From positions 19,720 through 83,719 of the forward strand of contig JAKOTU010000023.1 of assembly GCA_029776155.1 (NCBI GenBank): a DNA stretch of 64,000 bases. The letters run 5' to 3'. This document shows positions 49,272 to 58,086 of this stretch, in pieces; position 1 is the first letter of the stretch, and each line of letters starts with the position of its first letter. Made by a program: the position numbers and the translations under genes. Source of the DNA: Bacillota bacterium (GTDB taxonomy: Bacteria > Bacillota > Limnochordia > Darwinibacteriales > Darwinibacteriaceae). Below the pieces are notes generated by a model that saw nothing but the letters and a program-made list of their open reading frames with translations, was not told the DNA's origin and searched no databases.

Positions 49272-50051
49272 CTAATACACAAATACCGTTGTTCCCCGCT
49301 TGATAAACCCATAAAACCAGCGGGAATCCTCCATGGAAAGCCGGACACAGCCGGCAGAACTTCGCCTGCCTAAGGTATAATCCACTATATTGCGCTGCCT
49401 GTCCATGGGCAGGGAATGGAACAAGTAGGGCCCGGAAAACTGGACCCAGTTTGCAGCGCCTTGGCCAAAACGCTCGGAGAAGAACCATTCTCCCCGCTCC
49501 GCGATCTCGTGGGTTCCCCGCAGTGTGGGAGCGCTGTTTGTACCAGTGGCGCAGAGCATCGTTCGAACCAACGTCCAGCTGCCAGCCTGCAGCTGAAATA
49601 CGTAGGTGAGCTGACGATCTAGGTCCACCCAGACCAACTGATCCGTCTTCGAGGTGAATCCCCGCATGTTCACATAAGCTTCCAAGAGCTCTTGGGGAAG
49701 CTGTACCGGATTGGTTTCGGGATCTGCGGGAATGGCCAGCTTGTCCACGGGCACCCAACCTGTGCGCCCGTCATCAGCCCTGACCAGGTACCACTCATAG
49801 TTGTAATCGCGGACAACTTCCACCGTTTCTCCCTCGGCAAAGGAGCTGATTTGCCTGCGCCCGTTTTCCCACTGATCAAAGGCTGGTGTCCCCGCCGTAA
49901 TACTGGCATAAACCGGGGATGGTGCCACCAGGACCTCCCAGCCCCCAGAACTTCCCCCGACCTCAATCATGCGGTTCTGCGCCCACACACCAGATCCCAG
50001 CACCAGAATCAAACAGAGGATTGCCGCCAGCTGCCCAAAACTCACGTTCAT
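49272..50051 (-). CDS. L,D-transpeptidase (YkuD) with SH3-like domain, secreted
   Basis: The 259-residue precursor has an N-terminal signal peptide (LAAILCLILVLGSGVWAQ), a bacterial SH3-like domain (about 60-110, EVVRDYNYEWYLVRADDGRTGWVPV) and a C-terminal YkuD domain. The catalytic motif is complete: HSLPM followed by RRSSAGCVRLS, with His and Cys. It would form or modify 3-3 peptidoglycan cross-links outside the membrane, or attach proteins to the wall. The best ribosome binding site GGAGGAG lies about 14 bases from the ATG, a long spacing. Confidence 0.9.
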   Translation of the reverse strand: MNVSFGQLAAILCLILVLGSGVWAQNRMIEVGGSSGGWEVLVAPSPVYASITAGTPAFDQWENGRRQISSFAEGETVEVVRDYNYEWYLVRADDGRTGWVPVDKLAIPADPETNPVQLPQELLEAYVNMRGFTSKTDQLVWVDLDRQLTYVFQLQAGSWTLVRTMLCATGTNSAPTLRGTHEIAERGEWFFSERFGQGAANWVQFSGPYLFHSLPMDRQRNIVDYTLGRRSSAGCVRLSMEDSRWFYGFIKRGTTVFVY

Positions 50052-50157
50052 AGCCGCTTGACTTGCTCCTCCATTGGTGAGATGTACTGCTTCTGATTAT
50101 ACTCCTTTCGCTAATGAAGGATCTAGTCCTGCAGCCAGGGAAAATTTCCCGCCTGCT

Positions 50158-50547
50158 TCAAGCCCTTTTGAACAGTCCACCCATCATCCCGCCGAGCATG
50201 GCGGTTAGTAAAACGGAAATGAGCCGCTGCCACCAAAGCCAGCTCCCCAGGGCGTGGTCTGCAGAACCTAAAAGGCCCAGGAGTACAAAGGCAACCAGGC
50301 CAACAAGGATCCCGTGGATCCAAGCCCGGCGGATACACTTCTTCCCTGCCCACCCCGCTCCCAGGAAAACTGCCAGGTGAGCCAGGAACCTAAGCAAGCG
50401 GTGAGGCGCCTGCCAAGAGGACAGGTGCACCACTACCGCCAAGCCCAGGGAAAGGAGGAGCAGCAGGCCGAAGACCACCACTAACCCCGAAAACACAGCG
50501 GCGGGCTGCAGCCAGAAACCGGAGGTCTCCAAGTTGTTCTTCTTCAT
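50158..50547 (-). CDS. TIGR04086-type four-helix membrane protein
   Basis: This is a 129-residue integral membrane protein with four hydrophobic segments (AAVFSGLVVVFGLLLLLSLG; LLRFLAHLAVFLGAGWAG; GILVGLVAFVLLGLLG; LISVLLTAMLGGMMGGLF) linked by short basic loops. The pattern, including GWAGKKCIRRAWIHGILVGL, resembles TIGR04086, a family limited to spore-forming Bacillota with no known function. It stands alone between the EF-G-like gene and the L,D-transpeptidase gene. Confidence 0.7.
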   Translation of the reverse strand: MKKNNLETSGFWLQPAAVFSGLVVVFGLLLLLSLGLAVVVHLSSWQAPHRLLRFLAHLAVFLGAGWAGKKCIRRAWIHGILVGLVAFVLLGLLGSADHALGSWLWWQRLISVLLTAMLGGMMGGLFKRA

Positions 50548-50582
50548 GATCCCTTCACCCCATACAACCTATGGCCCCGGGC

Positions 50583-50612
50583 AAAAAAATATGCAGCCCC
50601 TCAGGGCTGCAT
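50583..50612 (-). terminator. Terminator of the EF-G-like gene
   Basis: ATGCAGCCC / GGGCTGCAT (plus 50591-50599 and 50604-50612) form a 9-bp stem. On the minus strand a T run follows (plus A at 50583-50589). Confidence 0.85.
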
Positions 50613-50636
50613 GGCCTAGCGAACACAGAGCTAAGA

Positions 50637-52706
50637 CTACTCTTCCTTTTTCTTGCTCTCCGCAATCACCTGCTCGGCGATTTGGGCCGGAACTTCTTCA
50701 TAGTGGCTAAACTCAGAAGTAAACGAACCGCGTCCTTGGGTCATGGACCTTAAGTCAATGGCGTACTTAAACATCTCAGCCATGGGTACCTGCGCCTTGA
50801 TCACCTGCATGCCACCCCGGGGCTCCATACCGAGAATCCGGCCGCGCTTTTTGTTCAGATCGCCCATTACATCACCCATGAACGCTTCGGGAACGGTGAT
50901 CTCCACATTCATAATGGGCTCCAAAAGCACAGGATTGGCCTCCAAAAAGCCCTTCCTAAAGGCCAGGCCTGCGGCAATCTTGAAGGCCATTTCGGAAGAG
51001 TCCACAGGATGGTAAGAACCGTCAAACAAAGATACCCGGACACCTTCCACGGGATAGCCGGCCAAGGGACCATCATCTAGGATCTCCCGCAGCCCCTTCT
51101 CCACCGCAGGGATGTAGTTGCGCGGTACAGCTCCGCCGAAGATATCGTCTACAAAGACCAGGCGGTCTTCCGCATCGGGATCAGCAGGCGAGATCTCGAT
51201 CCACACGTGGCCGTACTGGCCGCGGCCGCCAGTTTGCTTCTTGTGTTTACCTTCCGCCTTGGCCCGACCACGGATGGTCTCCCGGTAGGGTACCACTGGC
51301 GTGCTTAGTTCAACCTCAACACCAAACTTCTTCTGCAGACGACTGGTGAGGATCTCAATGTGCACATCACCCATGCCGTGAATCAGGTTCTGGCCAGTAT
51401 CGGTCCTTCTTTCCACCTTAATGGTGGGATCCTCTTCAGAGAGGCGGGCCAGGGCCGATGCGATCTTGTCCTCGTCGCCCTTCGCCTTGGGCTGGATGGC
51501 CAGAGTCATATTGGGTTTGGGGAAACTGATGGGCTGAATGGCGATCTTACTATCTTTGGTTGTGAGCGTATCATTGGTAGTTGTCTCCTGCAGTTTGGCC
51601 ACCGCGCCCAAGTCTCCTGGACCGATCTTACTTACAGGGATCTGCTCCTTGCCCTTGATCAAGAACAGTTGGCCGATCCGCTCGTCACGGCCGGTGCGTA
51701 CATTGAAGCAGCTGCTGTCAGAGCGGATGGTGCCGGAGAAGACCCTAAACAGTGTGAGCTTGCCAACATAGGGGTCGGCCATAGTCTTGTACACCAAAGC
51801 AGCCAGATCGCTGTCGGCAGCACTGATGGTGATCGCTTCGCCCTGGGCATTGGTGCCGGCAATGGTGCGGTTGGCAGGTGAGGGCATGCACTGCACAATG
51901 TGATCGTTGAGCAGTGCAACACCGAAAGTGGATTGGGCGCTGCCGCAGAGGATCGGCACCAATTCGCCGGTTTGGGTCCCTAGGCGCACCGCCCGTTCAA
52001 TCTCTTCGTCGGTCAAGCTTTCGCCTTCGAGATACTTCTCCATGAGCTCCTCATCGGCAACAGAAGCAGCCTCGATCATCTCTTCGCGGGCAGCTTCCAC
52101 CTGATCCTGCATCTCGGCGGGGATGGGCCCTTCCTTAACCGCATCTCCCTCTTTGAAATAGGCCTTCATCGCCACGAGGTCCACAATACCCCTGAAGGTA
52201 TCTGCCTCGCCAATGGGCAGCTGCACAGGTACCAGTTTGGGACCGAAGAACTCCCGCAGCTGTTCTACCACCTTACCGAAATTGGCATTCTCCCGGTCCA
52301 TTTTGTTCACAAAAACGGTGCGGGGTAGTCCCTGCTCCTCTAGATAGGTCCAGCTTTTTTCCGTTCCAACTTCAACCCCCGAGGATGCGCACACTACCAA
52401 CAGCGCCGCATCGGCCACGGTGAGACCGGCGATCACATCGCCCACGAAATCGAAATACCCGGGAGTATCGATGATGTTAATTTTATGGTTTTTCCACTCG
52501 GCGGGAGCCAAAGCGGTATTGATTGAAATCTGGCGGCGCACTTCCTCTGGATCAAAGTCCATCACTGTCGTCCCATCAGTCACTTTCCCCAATCGATTCA
52601 CTGCTTTAGAGACGAACAGCATGGCTTCGGCAAGCGAGGTCTTGCCGGTACCTCCATGGCCCACCAGGGCCACATTGCGTAAGAATTCTGTTCCGTATTC
52701 CTTCAC
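50637..52706 (-). CDS. Elongation factor G-like GTPase (EF-G2 type)
   Basis: This is a 689-residue five-domain translation GTPase. The P-loop reads GHGGTGKTSL instead of the AHIDAGKTT of canonical EF-G; DTPGYFDF and NKMDREN (G4) are present. Domain IV has TGGRGQYGHVWIEI and domain V GRILGMEPRGG. These deviations define the EF-G-like paralogue common in Bacillota and Actinobacteria. Its role differs from ordinary translocation and is not settled. It is not in a str operon. GTG start behind AGGAGGAG; strong terminator at the end. Confidence 0.9.
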   Translation of the reverse strand: MKEYGTEFLRNVALVGHGGTGKTSLAEAMLFVSKAVNRLGKVTDGTTVMDFDPEEVRRQISINTALAPAEWKNHKINIIDTPGYFDFVGDVIAGLTVADAALLVVCASSGVEVGTEKSWTYLEEQGLPRTVFVNKMDRENANFGKVVEQLREFFGPKLVPVQLPIGEADTFRGIVDLVAMKAYFKEGDAVKEGPIPAEMQDQVEAAREEMIEAASVADEELMEKYLEGESLTDEEIERAVRLGTQTGELVPILCGSAQSTFGVALLNDHIVQCMPSPANRTIAGTNAQGEAITISAADSDLAALVYKTMADPYVGKLTLFRVFSGTIRSDSSCFNVRTGRDERIGQLFLIKGKEQIPVSKIGPGDLGAVAKLQETTTNDTLTTKDSKIAIQPISFPKPNMTLAIQPKAKGDEDKIASALARLSEEDPTIKVERRTDTGQNLIHGMGDVHIEILTSRLQKKFGVEVELSTPVVPYRETIRGRAKAEGKHKKQTGGRGQYGHVWIEISPADPDAEDRLVFVDDIFGGAVPRNYIPAVEKGLREILDDGPLAGYPVEGVRVSLFDGSYHPVDSSEMAFKIAAGLAFRKGFLEANPVLLEPIMNVEITVPEAFMGDVMGDLNKKRGRILGMEPRGGMQVIKAQVPMAEMFKYAIDLRSMTQGRGSFTSEFSHYEEVPAQIAEQVIAESKKKEE

Positions 52707-52822
52707 ACAGTCTCCTCCTCTTAGCGAACCCTTAAGTTGGATCTCAAAAAATCGTTTATACCAGGGCTACATTCAACAACTCTCTTAGAATTTCCTCCCT
52801 CGATGCGAGAAAAGCTTCCCGT

Positions 52823-54175
52823 CTAGACCCACCAGCCCCAGTTCTCCAAAAAGGTAACCTGTTGACGCAGGAAATCGATTTGCACCGTCCAGCCGAGAAG
52901 GGACAGAACATCCACCGGCACATAAGGGACCCCTGCTTCCTCCACCACTGGATTGGCGAGGGGAACCAAAAGCCCCTGCCAGCCCAGGACGGTCTGCCCA
53001 GGCCACAGCGCAACGTCCCCCGCTGCTCCCGTAACCTGCCAACTCCCTTCCAAGTTGAGGGCCAGGCCCAACACGGGAGCTAGATCCAGCAAGCTGAAGA
53101 ACAGCTCGCCGTCGCGCTGGAGGACATCAATGAAACCCGTCACTTCCTTGTCCCCGACGAATAAACGCCACTGGGGGCTACCTTCCACCAGACGCAGATA
53201 GGCTTGGGTTTTATCCCGAAAATACAGCTCGCCGGCGAAATAGAAGGCGTGATCGCCATAAAGCCCGGGCACCCTCCATCTCTCCACAACCCCCGAGGTC
53301 TCCAGATCGAACAGGGAAATCCCCGTAACACCCGATAAGCTAAGCAGGCCCTGCTGGGGTATGTAGAAAAGGTGTTCCCCTAAGGCCGTGGCCTCAAACT
53401 TCCGGCTGGTTATTACCTCTCCATTCTGCCACCGCCAGGCGTAGAACATCTTTTGGCTGGTTACTACCAGCCACTCGGGAGAACTGGCATGGGGAATGAT
53501 CAGTAGGCTTTCCACCGCGCCCCATGGGTAGTTTTCCCAAAGGGTGACGAATTCCTCTCCCCCCCAGGTCAAGACGCCCACATAACCCGAGCGTAGGGCA
53601 TAAACTAGGTCAGGATAGCCGTTGCCATCCACATCTGCAACTTCCATCCCCACGACCACTTCACCAGAGGGGCTCTTCCACAGGGGAAAGAGGTTGCCTT
53701 CCCGGGAGAGGTAAACGAAGGCTTCTCCCCTGTCCGTCAGCGCCACCACATCACCCCAGCCGTCGTTATTGAAATCGTGGATATCTAGACCAACGATGGT
53801 ATCCCATAGATACTGGGCGTGGCCGTGCCTTTCCCAAATGCCGCCCCGTTCAGTATATAGATACAACGCTCCCCCCCGATCCGTTCCCAGGGCCAGATCG
53901 GGGCGAAAATCCCCAGTGAGATCACCTGCTGCCAAGGCGGTAACCCGTCCCGGCACCTCAATGAGGGGCTGGGGCTCAGACTCCTCCAGAACAAACACGC
54001 CGCCTTCTTTACCCAAAAGAAGGCTCGGCTGGCCTTGTCCCCACAAGTCGGCCACCAACACATGGGCACCAAAAAGAGCCGGTTCTGCTACAGCTGTGTA
54101 AGCAGCTGCCCCCGCTGCCTCCATGAGCAGCACAAAGAAAACTGCCATACAGACCGCTTTCTTGCTCAATGGCAT
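52823..54175 (-). CDS. Secreted FG-GAP/VCBS repeat protein with copper-amine-oxidase-N-like domain
   Basis: The 450-residue precursor has a signal peptide (AVCMAVFFVLLMEAAGAAAY). Residues about 30-200 contain FG-GAP-type repeats with Ca-binding-like loops (GDLTGDFRPDLALGTDRGG, DFNNDGWGDVVALTDRG, DVDGNGYPDLVYALRSG), predicting a beta-propeller. The last 100 residues resemble the stalk domain called copper amine oxidase N (FIDVLQRDGELFFSLLDLAPVLGL, VPYVPVDVLSLLGW), a common wall-associated module in Clostridia. No catalytic residues are seen; an adhesive or sensing role is likely. Confidence 0.8.
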   Translation of the reverse strand: MPLSKKAVCMAVFFVLLMEAAGAAAYTAVAEPALFGAHVLVADLWGQGQPSLLLGKEGGVFVLEESEPQPLIEVPGRVTALAAGDLTGDFRPDLALGTDRGGALYLYTERGGIWERHGHAQYLWDTIVGLDIHDFNNDGWGDVVALTDRGEAFVYLSREGNLFPLWKSPSGEVVVGMEVADVDGNGYPDLVYALRSGYVGVLTWGGEEFVTLWENYPWGAVESLLIIPHASSPEWLVVTSQKMFYAWRWQNGEVITSRKFEATALGEHLFYIPQQGLLSLSGVTGISLFDLETSGVVERWRVPGLYGDHAFYFAGELYFRDKTQAYLRLVEGSPQWRLFVGDKEVTGFIDVLQRDGELFFSLLDLAPVLGLALNLEGSWQVTGAAGDVALWPGQTVLGWQGLLVPLANPVVEEAGVPYVPVDVLSLLGWTVQIDFLRQQVTFLENWGWWV

Positions 54176-54349
54176 CCCCCCTCCATATCCCCTATGGAGT
54201 ATTTAGCACAGTTTACTGCTGATCCTGCCAATGCGAACCGCGCCCTTACAATTATAACACAAATGACCGCAATAAGCACCACAGCCAGCCGCAGGACACT
54301 GGCAGCTACTTCCACATCGCTCCCCCAGTTCCTGCCATGCTAGAAACAC

Positions 54350-54374
54350 AAAAAAACCGCCTGTAGACAGGCGG
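54350..54374 (-). terminator. Terminator of tRNA-Pro
   Basis: CCGCCTGT / ACAGGCGG (plus 54357-54364 and 54367-54374) form an 8-bp stem with a 2-base loop, and a T run follows on the minus strand (plus A at 54350-54356). Confidence 0.85.
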
Positions 54375-54398
54375 CGCATTAATCAGTTGAAGAAAAAA

Positions 54399-54476
54399 TG
54401 GTCGGGGCGACCTGATTTGAACAGGCGACCTCTACCACCCCAAGGTAGCGCGCTAGCCAAACTGCGCCACGCCCCG
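54399..54476 (-). tRNA. tRNA-Pro (GGG)
   Basis: The 78-base cloverleaf has acceptor stem CGGGGCG/CGCCCCG, discriminator A and encoded CCA. The anticodon stem-loop CTACC-TTGGGGT-GGTAG gives anticodon GGG. The D arm GGCGCAGTTTGGCTAGCGC is standard. A separate promoter and terminator flank it. Confidence 0.95.
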
Positions 54477-54487
54477 ACGCACTTATA

Positions 54488-54516
54488 AGGATACCACGTT
54501 CTGCGCCAAAAGGCAA
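54488..54516 (-). promoter_or_regulatory. Promoter of tRNA-Pro
   Basis: On the minus strand TTGCCT (plus 54511-54516) and TATCCT (plus 54488-54493) are 17 bases apart, between the lysC stop and the tRNA. Confidence 0.65.
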
Positions 54517-54517
54517 G

Positions 54518-55735
54518 TCATTTCACGGCATCAAGCTCAAATTTTCTGTGGCAGGCCCGCAGCGCATCCACGTGGCGCTCCCGGGGAACCAAGCAGGATA
54601 CCTTGATTTCGGACGTGGACACAACGGATACGGGGATGTTCTCTTCGGTCAGGGCCTCAAACATCTTCGCGGCTACGCCAGGATTGGTCATCATCCCTGC
54701 ACCGACTATGGAAACCTTGGCCACATTGTCGTCGGCGAACACTTCCCAGTCCTGATCAGACTTGAGCTTGGCAATGGTACTGAGGGTCTCCTCTAAATCC
54801 TCCCGGGGCACGGTAAAGCTGAGATGGGTAGAACCCTTGGAGGCAGCGGCCTGCACGATCATATCCACGTTAATACCCGCCTTGGCCAGCGTGGAGAAGA
54901 TATGGCACAGCGTATGCACATCGCTGGGAATACCTGCCAGCGTCACCTTGGCCCAATTCTCATCCGAGGCTACCCCCGTAACAGCGATTTCCCGTTCCAC
55001 TGAATTCACCTCTCTCACTATCGTTCCTGCTTCGAAGGAGAAGCTCGAGCGCACGTGGATGGGTACTCCGTAAACGGCTGCAACTTCCACAGATCTGGGC
55101 TGCAGAACCTTGGCACCCTGAAAGGCCAGCTCCAGCATTTCTCCATAATCTATTTCCCTCAGCTTCCGGGCCTCCGGTACCAGACGGGGATCGGCGGTGT
55201 ACACGCCATCCACGTCCGTGTAAATCTCACACACTTCCGCAGCTAACGCCGCCGCCACTGCAACCGCCGTGGTATCGGATCCACCCCTGCCCAAGGTGGC
55301 AATATCATTGTTGGGGGTAAGTCCCTGAAAGCCCGCTACAATCACCACTTGGCCCTTGTCCAGCTCGGCCCTGATTCGCGCCCCGTCCACCATGCGGATC
55401 CGGGCTTTAGTGTGCTGGGTATCGGTGAGAATACCACCCTGGGGACCGGTCAAGGAGATCACAGGCTGTCCCAAAGAGTCAATGGCCATGGCCAAAAGGG
55501 CTATGGAGGCCTGTTCACCTGTGGCCAAGAGCATGTCCAGCTCGCGCTTGGGCGGGCTTTTAGAAATCTCCTTCGCCTTGGCAATGAGCAGGTCCGTGGT
55601 CTTGCCCTGGGCCGAGACCACAACCACCACCTGGTGACCCTGCCTGGCCGTATCCACCACCCGGCGGGCAACAGCCAGCACCTTTTCCGTATCTGCTACC
55701 GATGAACCTCCATATTTCTGCACAATTACTGCCAT
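54518..55735 (-). CDS. lysC: Aspartate kinase
   Basis: Aspartate kinase is the first enzyme of the Asp family (Lys, Thr, Met, diaminopimelate). The kinase domain has [32 protein letters not shown] and [13 protein letters not shown]. Two ACT domains at the C-terminus ([20 protein letters not shown] and [19 protein letters not shown]) provide feedback control. Length 405 is standard. Codon choice near the middle could allow an internal start for a beta subunit as in Bacillus, but this is not evident. ATG follows AGGGGG. The upstream gap is too short for a lysine riboswitch. Confidence 0.96.
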   Translation of the reverse strand: MAVIVQKYGGSSVADTEKVLAVARRVVDTARQGHQVVVVVSAQGKTTDLLIAKAKEISKSPPKRELDMLLATGEQASIALLAMAIDSLGQPVISLTGPQGGILTDTQHTKARIRMVDGARIRAELDKGQVVIVAGFQGLTPNNDIATLGRGGSDTTAVAVAAALAAEVCEIYTDVDGVYTADPRLVPEARKLREIDYGEMLELAFQGAKVLQPRSVEVAAVYGVPIHVRSSFSFEAGTIVREVNSVEREIAVTGVASDENWAKVTLAGIPSDVHTLCHIFSTLAKAGINVDMIVQAAASKGSTHLSFTVPREDLEETLSTIAKLKSDQDWEVFADDNVAKVSIVGAGMMTNPGVAAKMFEALTEENIPVSVVSTSEIKVSCLVPRERHVDALRACHRKFELDAVK

Positions 55736-55803
55736 AGTCTTTCTGCCCCCTAACAGCTGTTAATAACATAACATATCCGGGGCAGGGCCACCATTAATGG
55801 GCA

Positions 55804-55837
55804 GTTAAAAAGGTGAGAACAACTGTGCTCTCACCTT
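55804..55837 (-). terminator. Terminator of spoIVA
   Basis: AAGGTGAGA / TCTCACCTT (plus 55810-55818 and 55829-55837) form a 9-bp stem; on the minus strand TTTTTAAC follows. It lies 13 bases after the spoIVA stop. Confidence 0.85.
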
Positions 55838-55849
55838 GGGATGCAGGGT

Positions 55850-57331
55850 TTAGAGGATGATGCAGATCAGTCCGCCACTGCCTTCATTGATAATCTTACT
55901 CAACGTCTCCTGCAGCTTTTCCTGGGCGTGTTCGGGCATACGGTAGAGCTTACTGTTGATTCCTTCCCGCACCAGATCCTGCAGGGAGCGGCCTAAAAAG
56001 TCCCGTTCCCACAGAATGTTGGGATCCCGTTCAAACTCCTCGGTTAAAGAGCGGATCAGCTCTTCACCCTGCTTTTCCGTACCCACAAAGGGGGTGACCT
56101 CCGTTTGAATGCTGGCCTGCACCATATGGATGGAGGGGGCGCTAGCGGTTAGTTTAATCCCAAAGTTCCTCCCCTGCTTGATCAGTTCAGGCTGTTCGAA
56201 GGTAATATCTTCCAGACTGGGAATGACAATGCCGTAGCCCGTTTCCCGCACATGCTGCAGCGCGGCGGAGATCTTATCATACTCCCGCTTGGCTGCAGTT
56301 AAATCCTGCATCAAACGCATCAGATGATGATCACCCTCGACTTCGAGACCCGTCAGTTCAGCAAGGATATCGTAAAAGAGGTGATTGTTGAGGATCACAT
56401 CCAAAGTGACCTTGCCGGTACTTAAATCCATGCTTTCCACACGTACCATCTGAACGTGTTCCGCTGCTTCAAAGGCCTCCACAGCCAGCCGCTGCACGTC
56501 TTTCACCCGTTTCAGGCGCAAAACCGTCTCCCAAGCCAAATCTGTGTAGACCTGCCGCAGCCAGTGGTCTTCCTTCAGTTCCTGCACCCATTTGGGCAAG
56601 CGCACATTGAACTCGCGCAGGGGAAACTCCAGGAGCACCGCGGCAAAGAGCTGCAGAATATCCTCCTGGCTCATGCGCAAGCAGTCCAAAGGCACAACGG
56701 TCACCCCGTAAAGCTCCCGCAGCCGTTGGGCCAGCTCCTGGGTTTCCGGGCTGTTGGGATGCGCCGAGTTGAGGGCTACCACAAAGGGTTTACCCAGGGC
56801 CTTGAGTTCCTCCACCACCCTGGTTTCCGGCCCTTCGTACTCACTGCGGGGCAGGTCGGTTATGGAACCGTCTGTGGTCACCACCAATCCGATTGTGGAA
56901 TGCTCAGTGATCACCCGGCGCGTCCCCAGCTCCGCGGCTTCCTGAAAGGGGATGGGCTGCTCAAACCACGGGGTGCGCACCAGCCGCGGCCCACTGTCGT
57001 CCTCATAACCTTTGGCAGCGGCCACGGTGTAGCCAACGCAGTCCACCAGTCTAATCCGGGCCTTGGTGTTCTCGGCAAAGGTGATCTCCACCGGTTCATC
57101 GGGCACAAATTTGGGTTCGGTTGTGGTTATGGTCCGGCCTGCCCCACTTTGGGGCAGCTCATCCCGGGTCCGCTCCTTGAGGTAAATGTCGGTGATGTTG
57201 GGCATGACGAATAGGTCCATAAAGCGTTTAATAAAGGTGGACTTTCCCGTTCTGACAGGGCCCACCACACCTACGTAGATGCTTCCGGCGGTCCGCTCGG
57301 CGATATGGGAAAAAATGCTAAACTTTTCCAT
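55850..57331 (-). CDS. spoIVA: Stage IV sporulation protein A (spore coat morphogenetic ATPase)
   Basis: SpoIVA polymerises on the outer forespore membrane, using ATP, as the base layer for the coat. The 493-residue protein begins EKFSIFSHIAERTAG, has Walker A GPVRTGKSTFIKRF, a TRDELPQSGAGRTITTTEPKF switch-like loop and the extreme C-terminus GLICIIL, needed for membrane docking via SpoVM in Bacillus. ATG at 57331 lies behind GGAGGGG. A sigma-E-like promoter is visible upstream. Its place near der and rpsA matches other Bacillota, but gpsA is missing between. Confidence 0.97.
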   Translation of the reverse strand: MEKFSIFSHIAERTAGSIYVGVVGPVRTGKSTFIKRFMDLFVMPNITDIYLKERTRDELPQSGAGRTITTTEPKFVPDEPVEITFAENTKARIRLVDCVGYTVAAAKGYEDDSGPRLVRTPWFEQPIPFQEAAELGTRRVITEHSTIGLVVTTDGSITDLPRSEYEGPETRVVEELKALGKPFVVALNSAHPNSPETQELAQRLRELYGVTVVPLDCLRMSQEDILQLFAAVLLEFPLREFNVRLPKWVQELKEDHWLRQVYTDLAWETVLRLKRVKDVQRLAVEAFEAAEHVQMVRVESMDLSTGKVTLDVILNNHLFYDILAELTGLEVEGDHHLMRLMQDLTAAKREYDKISAALQHVRETGYGIVIPSLEDITFEQPELIKQGRNFGIKLTASAPSIHMVQASIQTEVTPFVGTEKQGEELIRSLTEEFERDPNILWERDFLGRSLQDLVREGINSKLYRMPEHAQEKLQETLSKIINEGSGGLICIIL

Positions 57332-57385
57332 TTGGGCTCCCCTCCTAAGTATAGGCGTCCTCACCGACATGAGGTTGGACAGTAT

Positions 57386-57414
57386 ACTATATTACTGAGG
57401 AGGGAGAAATATAA
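57386..57414 (-). promoter_or_regulatory. Sigma-E-like promoter of spoIVA
   Basis: On the minus strand TTATATT (plus 57408-57414) and AATATAGT (plus 57386-57393) are 14 bases apart. They resemble the mother-cell sigma-E elements kATATT and CATACAnT; the -10 matches five of eight positions. Confidence 0.5.
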
Positions 57415-57445
57415 CAGCAATCCTGCCCCACGGCTTAGCGCGGCG

Positions 57446-57475
57446 AAAAAACACAGGGACCCGAGCATGGGCCCC
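57446..57475 (-). terminator. Probable terminator after plsY
   Basis: GGGGCCC-type stem (plus 57469-57475) pairs with GGGACCC (57456-57462), including G-T pairing. On the minus strand it is followed by TGTGTTTTTT. Confidence 0.6.
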
Positions 57476-57489
57476 CTCAAACGGCTCGC

Positions 57490-58086
57490 TCAACGCTGCA
57501 CTTTTTCACCCACCCGAAACTCGGTACCGGTGCGCAGCCGCTCGATATTGCTTTGATGGCGGTAAACGGTAACAACTCCCACCAAGACTCCCAAGGCCGT
57601 TTCGACCCAATCACCGCCGGTCAAAAACAAGATGAAGGGCAGGCAGATGGCTACGGTTATGGAAGCCAGGGAGATAAAGCGAAATATAAACAGCATGGCC
57701 AGCCAGATCAGCAGCAGAACCAAAGCAGTAAGGGGACGGAAAACCAACAGCACACCCGCCATGGTGGCTACCCCTTTGCCGCCCTTGAAGCCCAGAAACA
57801 AAGGCCAATTGTGACCGGTCATGGCGAACACTCCAGCCAGCAGGCTGGAAAAGGAGTCGCCCAAAAAGCGCTGGGCCAGGAATACCGCCAGCGCCCCTTT
57901 ACCCACATCACCGATGAGAGTAAGCAGAGCGGGTACAAAGCCTGCTGTACGCAGCACATTGGTCATACCGATATTACCGCTGCCGTACTGGCGTACATCC
58001 ACCTTGGCCCACCATTTCCCAACTAAGAGGCCGAACGGAATACTGCCCAAAATGTAGGCCGCGGCCATTACGAACACGTAGATCAT
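57490..58086 (-). CDS. plsY: Glycerol-3-phosphate acyltransferase PlsY
   Basis: PlsY transfers acyl groups from acyl-phosphate to glycerol-3-phosphate, the first step of phospholipid synthesis. The three conserved loops are present: GSIPFGLLVGKWW followed by GSGNIGMTNVLRTAG, GHNWPLFLGFKGGKGVAT, and the final YRHQSNIERLRTGTE. The protein has 198 residues and about five membrane segments. Its start overlaps the der stop by four bases (ATGA type). Confidence 0.96.
   Translation of the reverse strand: MIYVFVMAAAYILGSIPFGLLVGKWWAKVDVRQYGSGNIGMTNVLRTAGFVPALLTLIGDVGKGALAVFLAQRFLGDSFSSLLAGVFAMTGHNWPLFLGFKGGKGVATMAGVLLVFRPLTALVLLLIWLAMLFIFRFISLASITVAICLPFILFLTGGDWVETALGVLVGVVTVYRHQSNIERLRTGTEFRVGEKVQR

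Noticed and set aside
55736..55800. Lysine riboswitch in front of aspartate kinase
   Set aside because: The gap to the spoIVA terminator is under 70 bases, much shorter than an L box, and no conserved L-box elements are seen.
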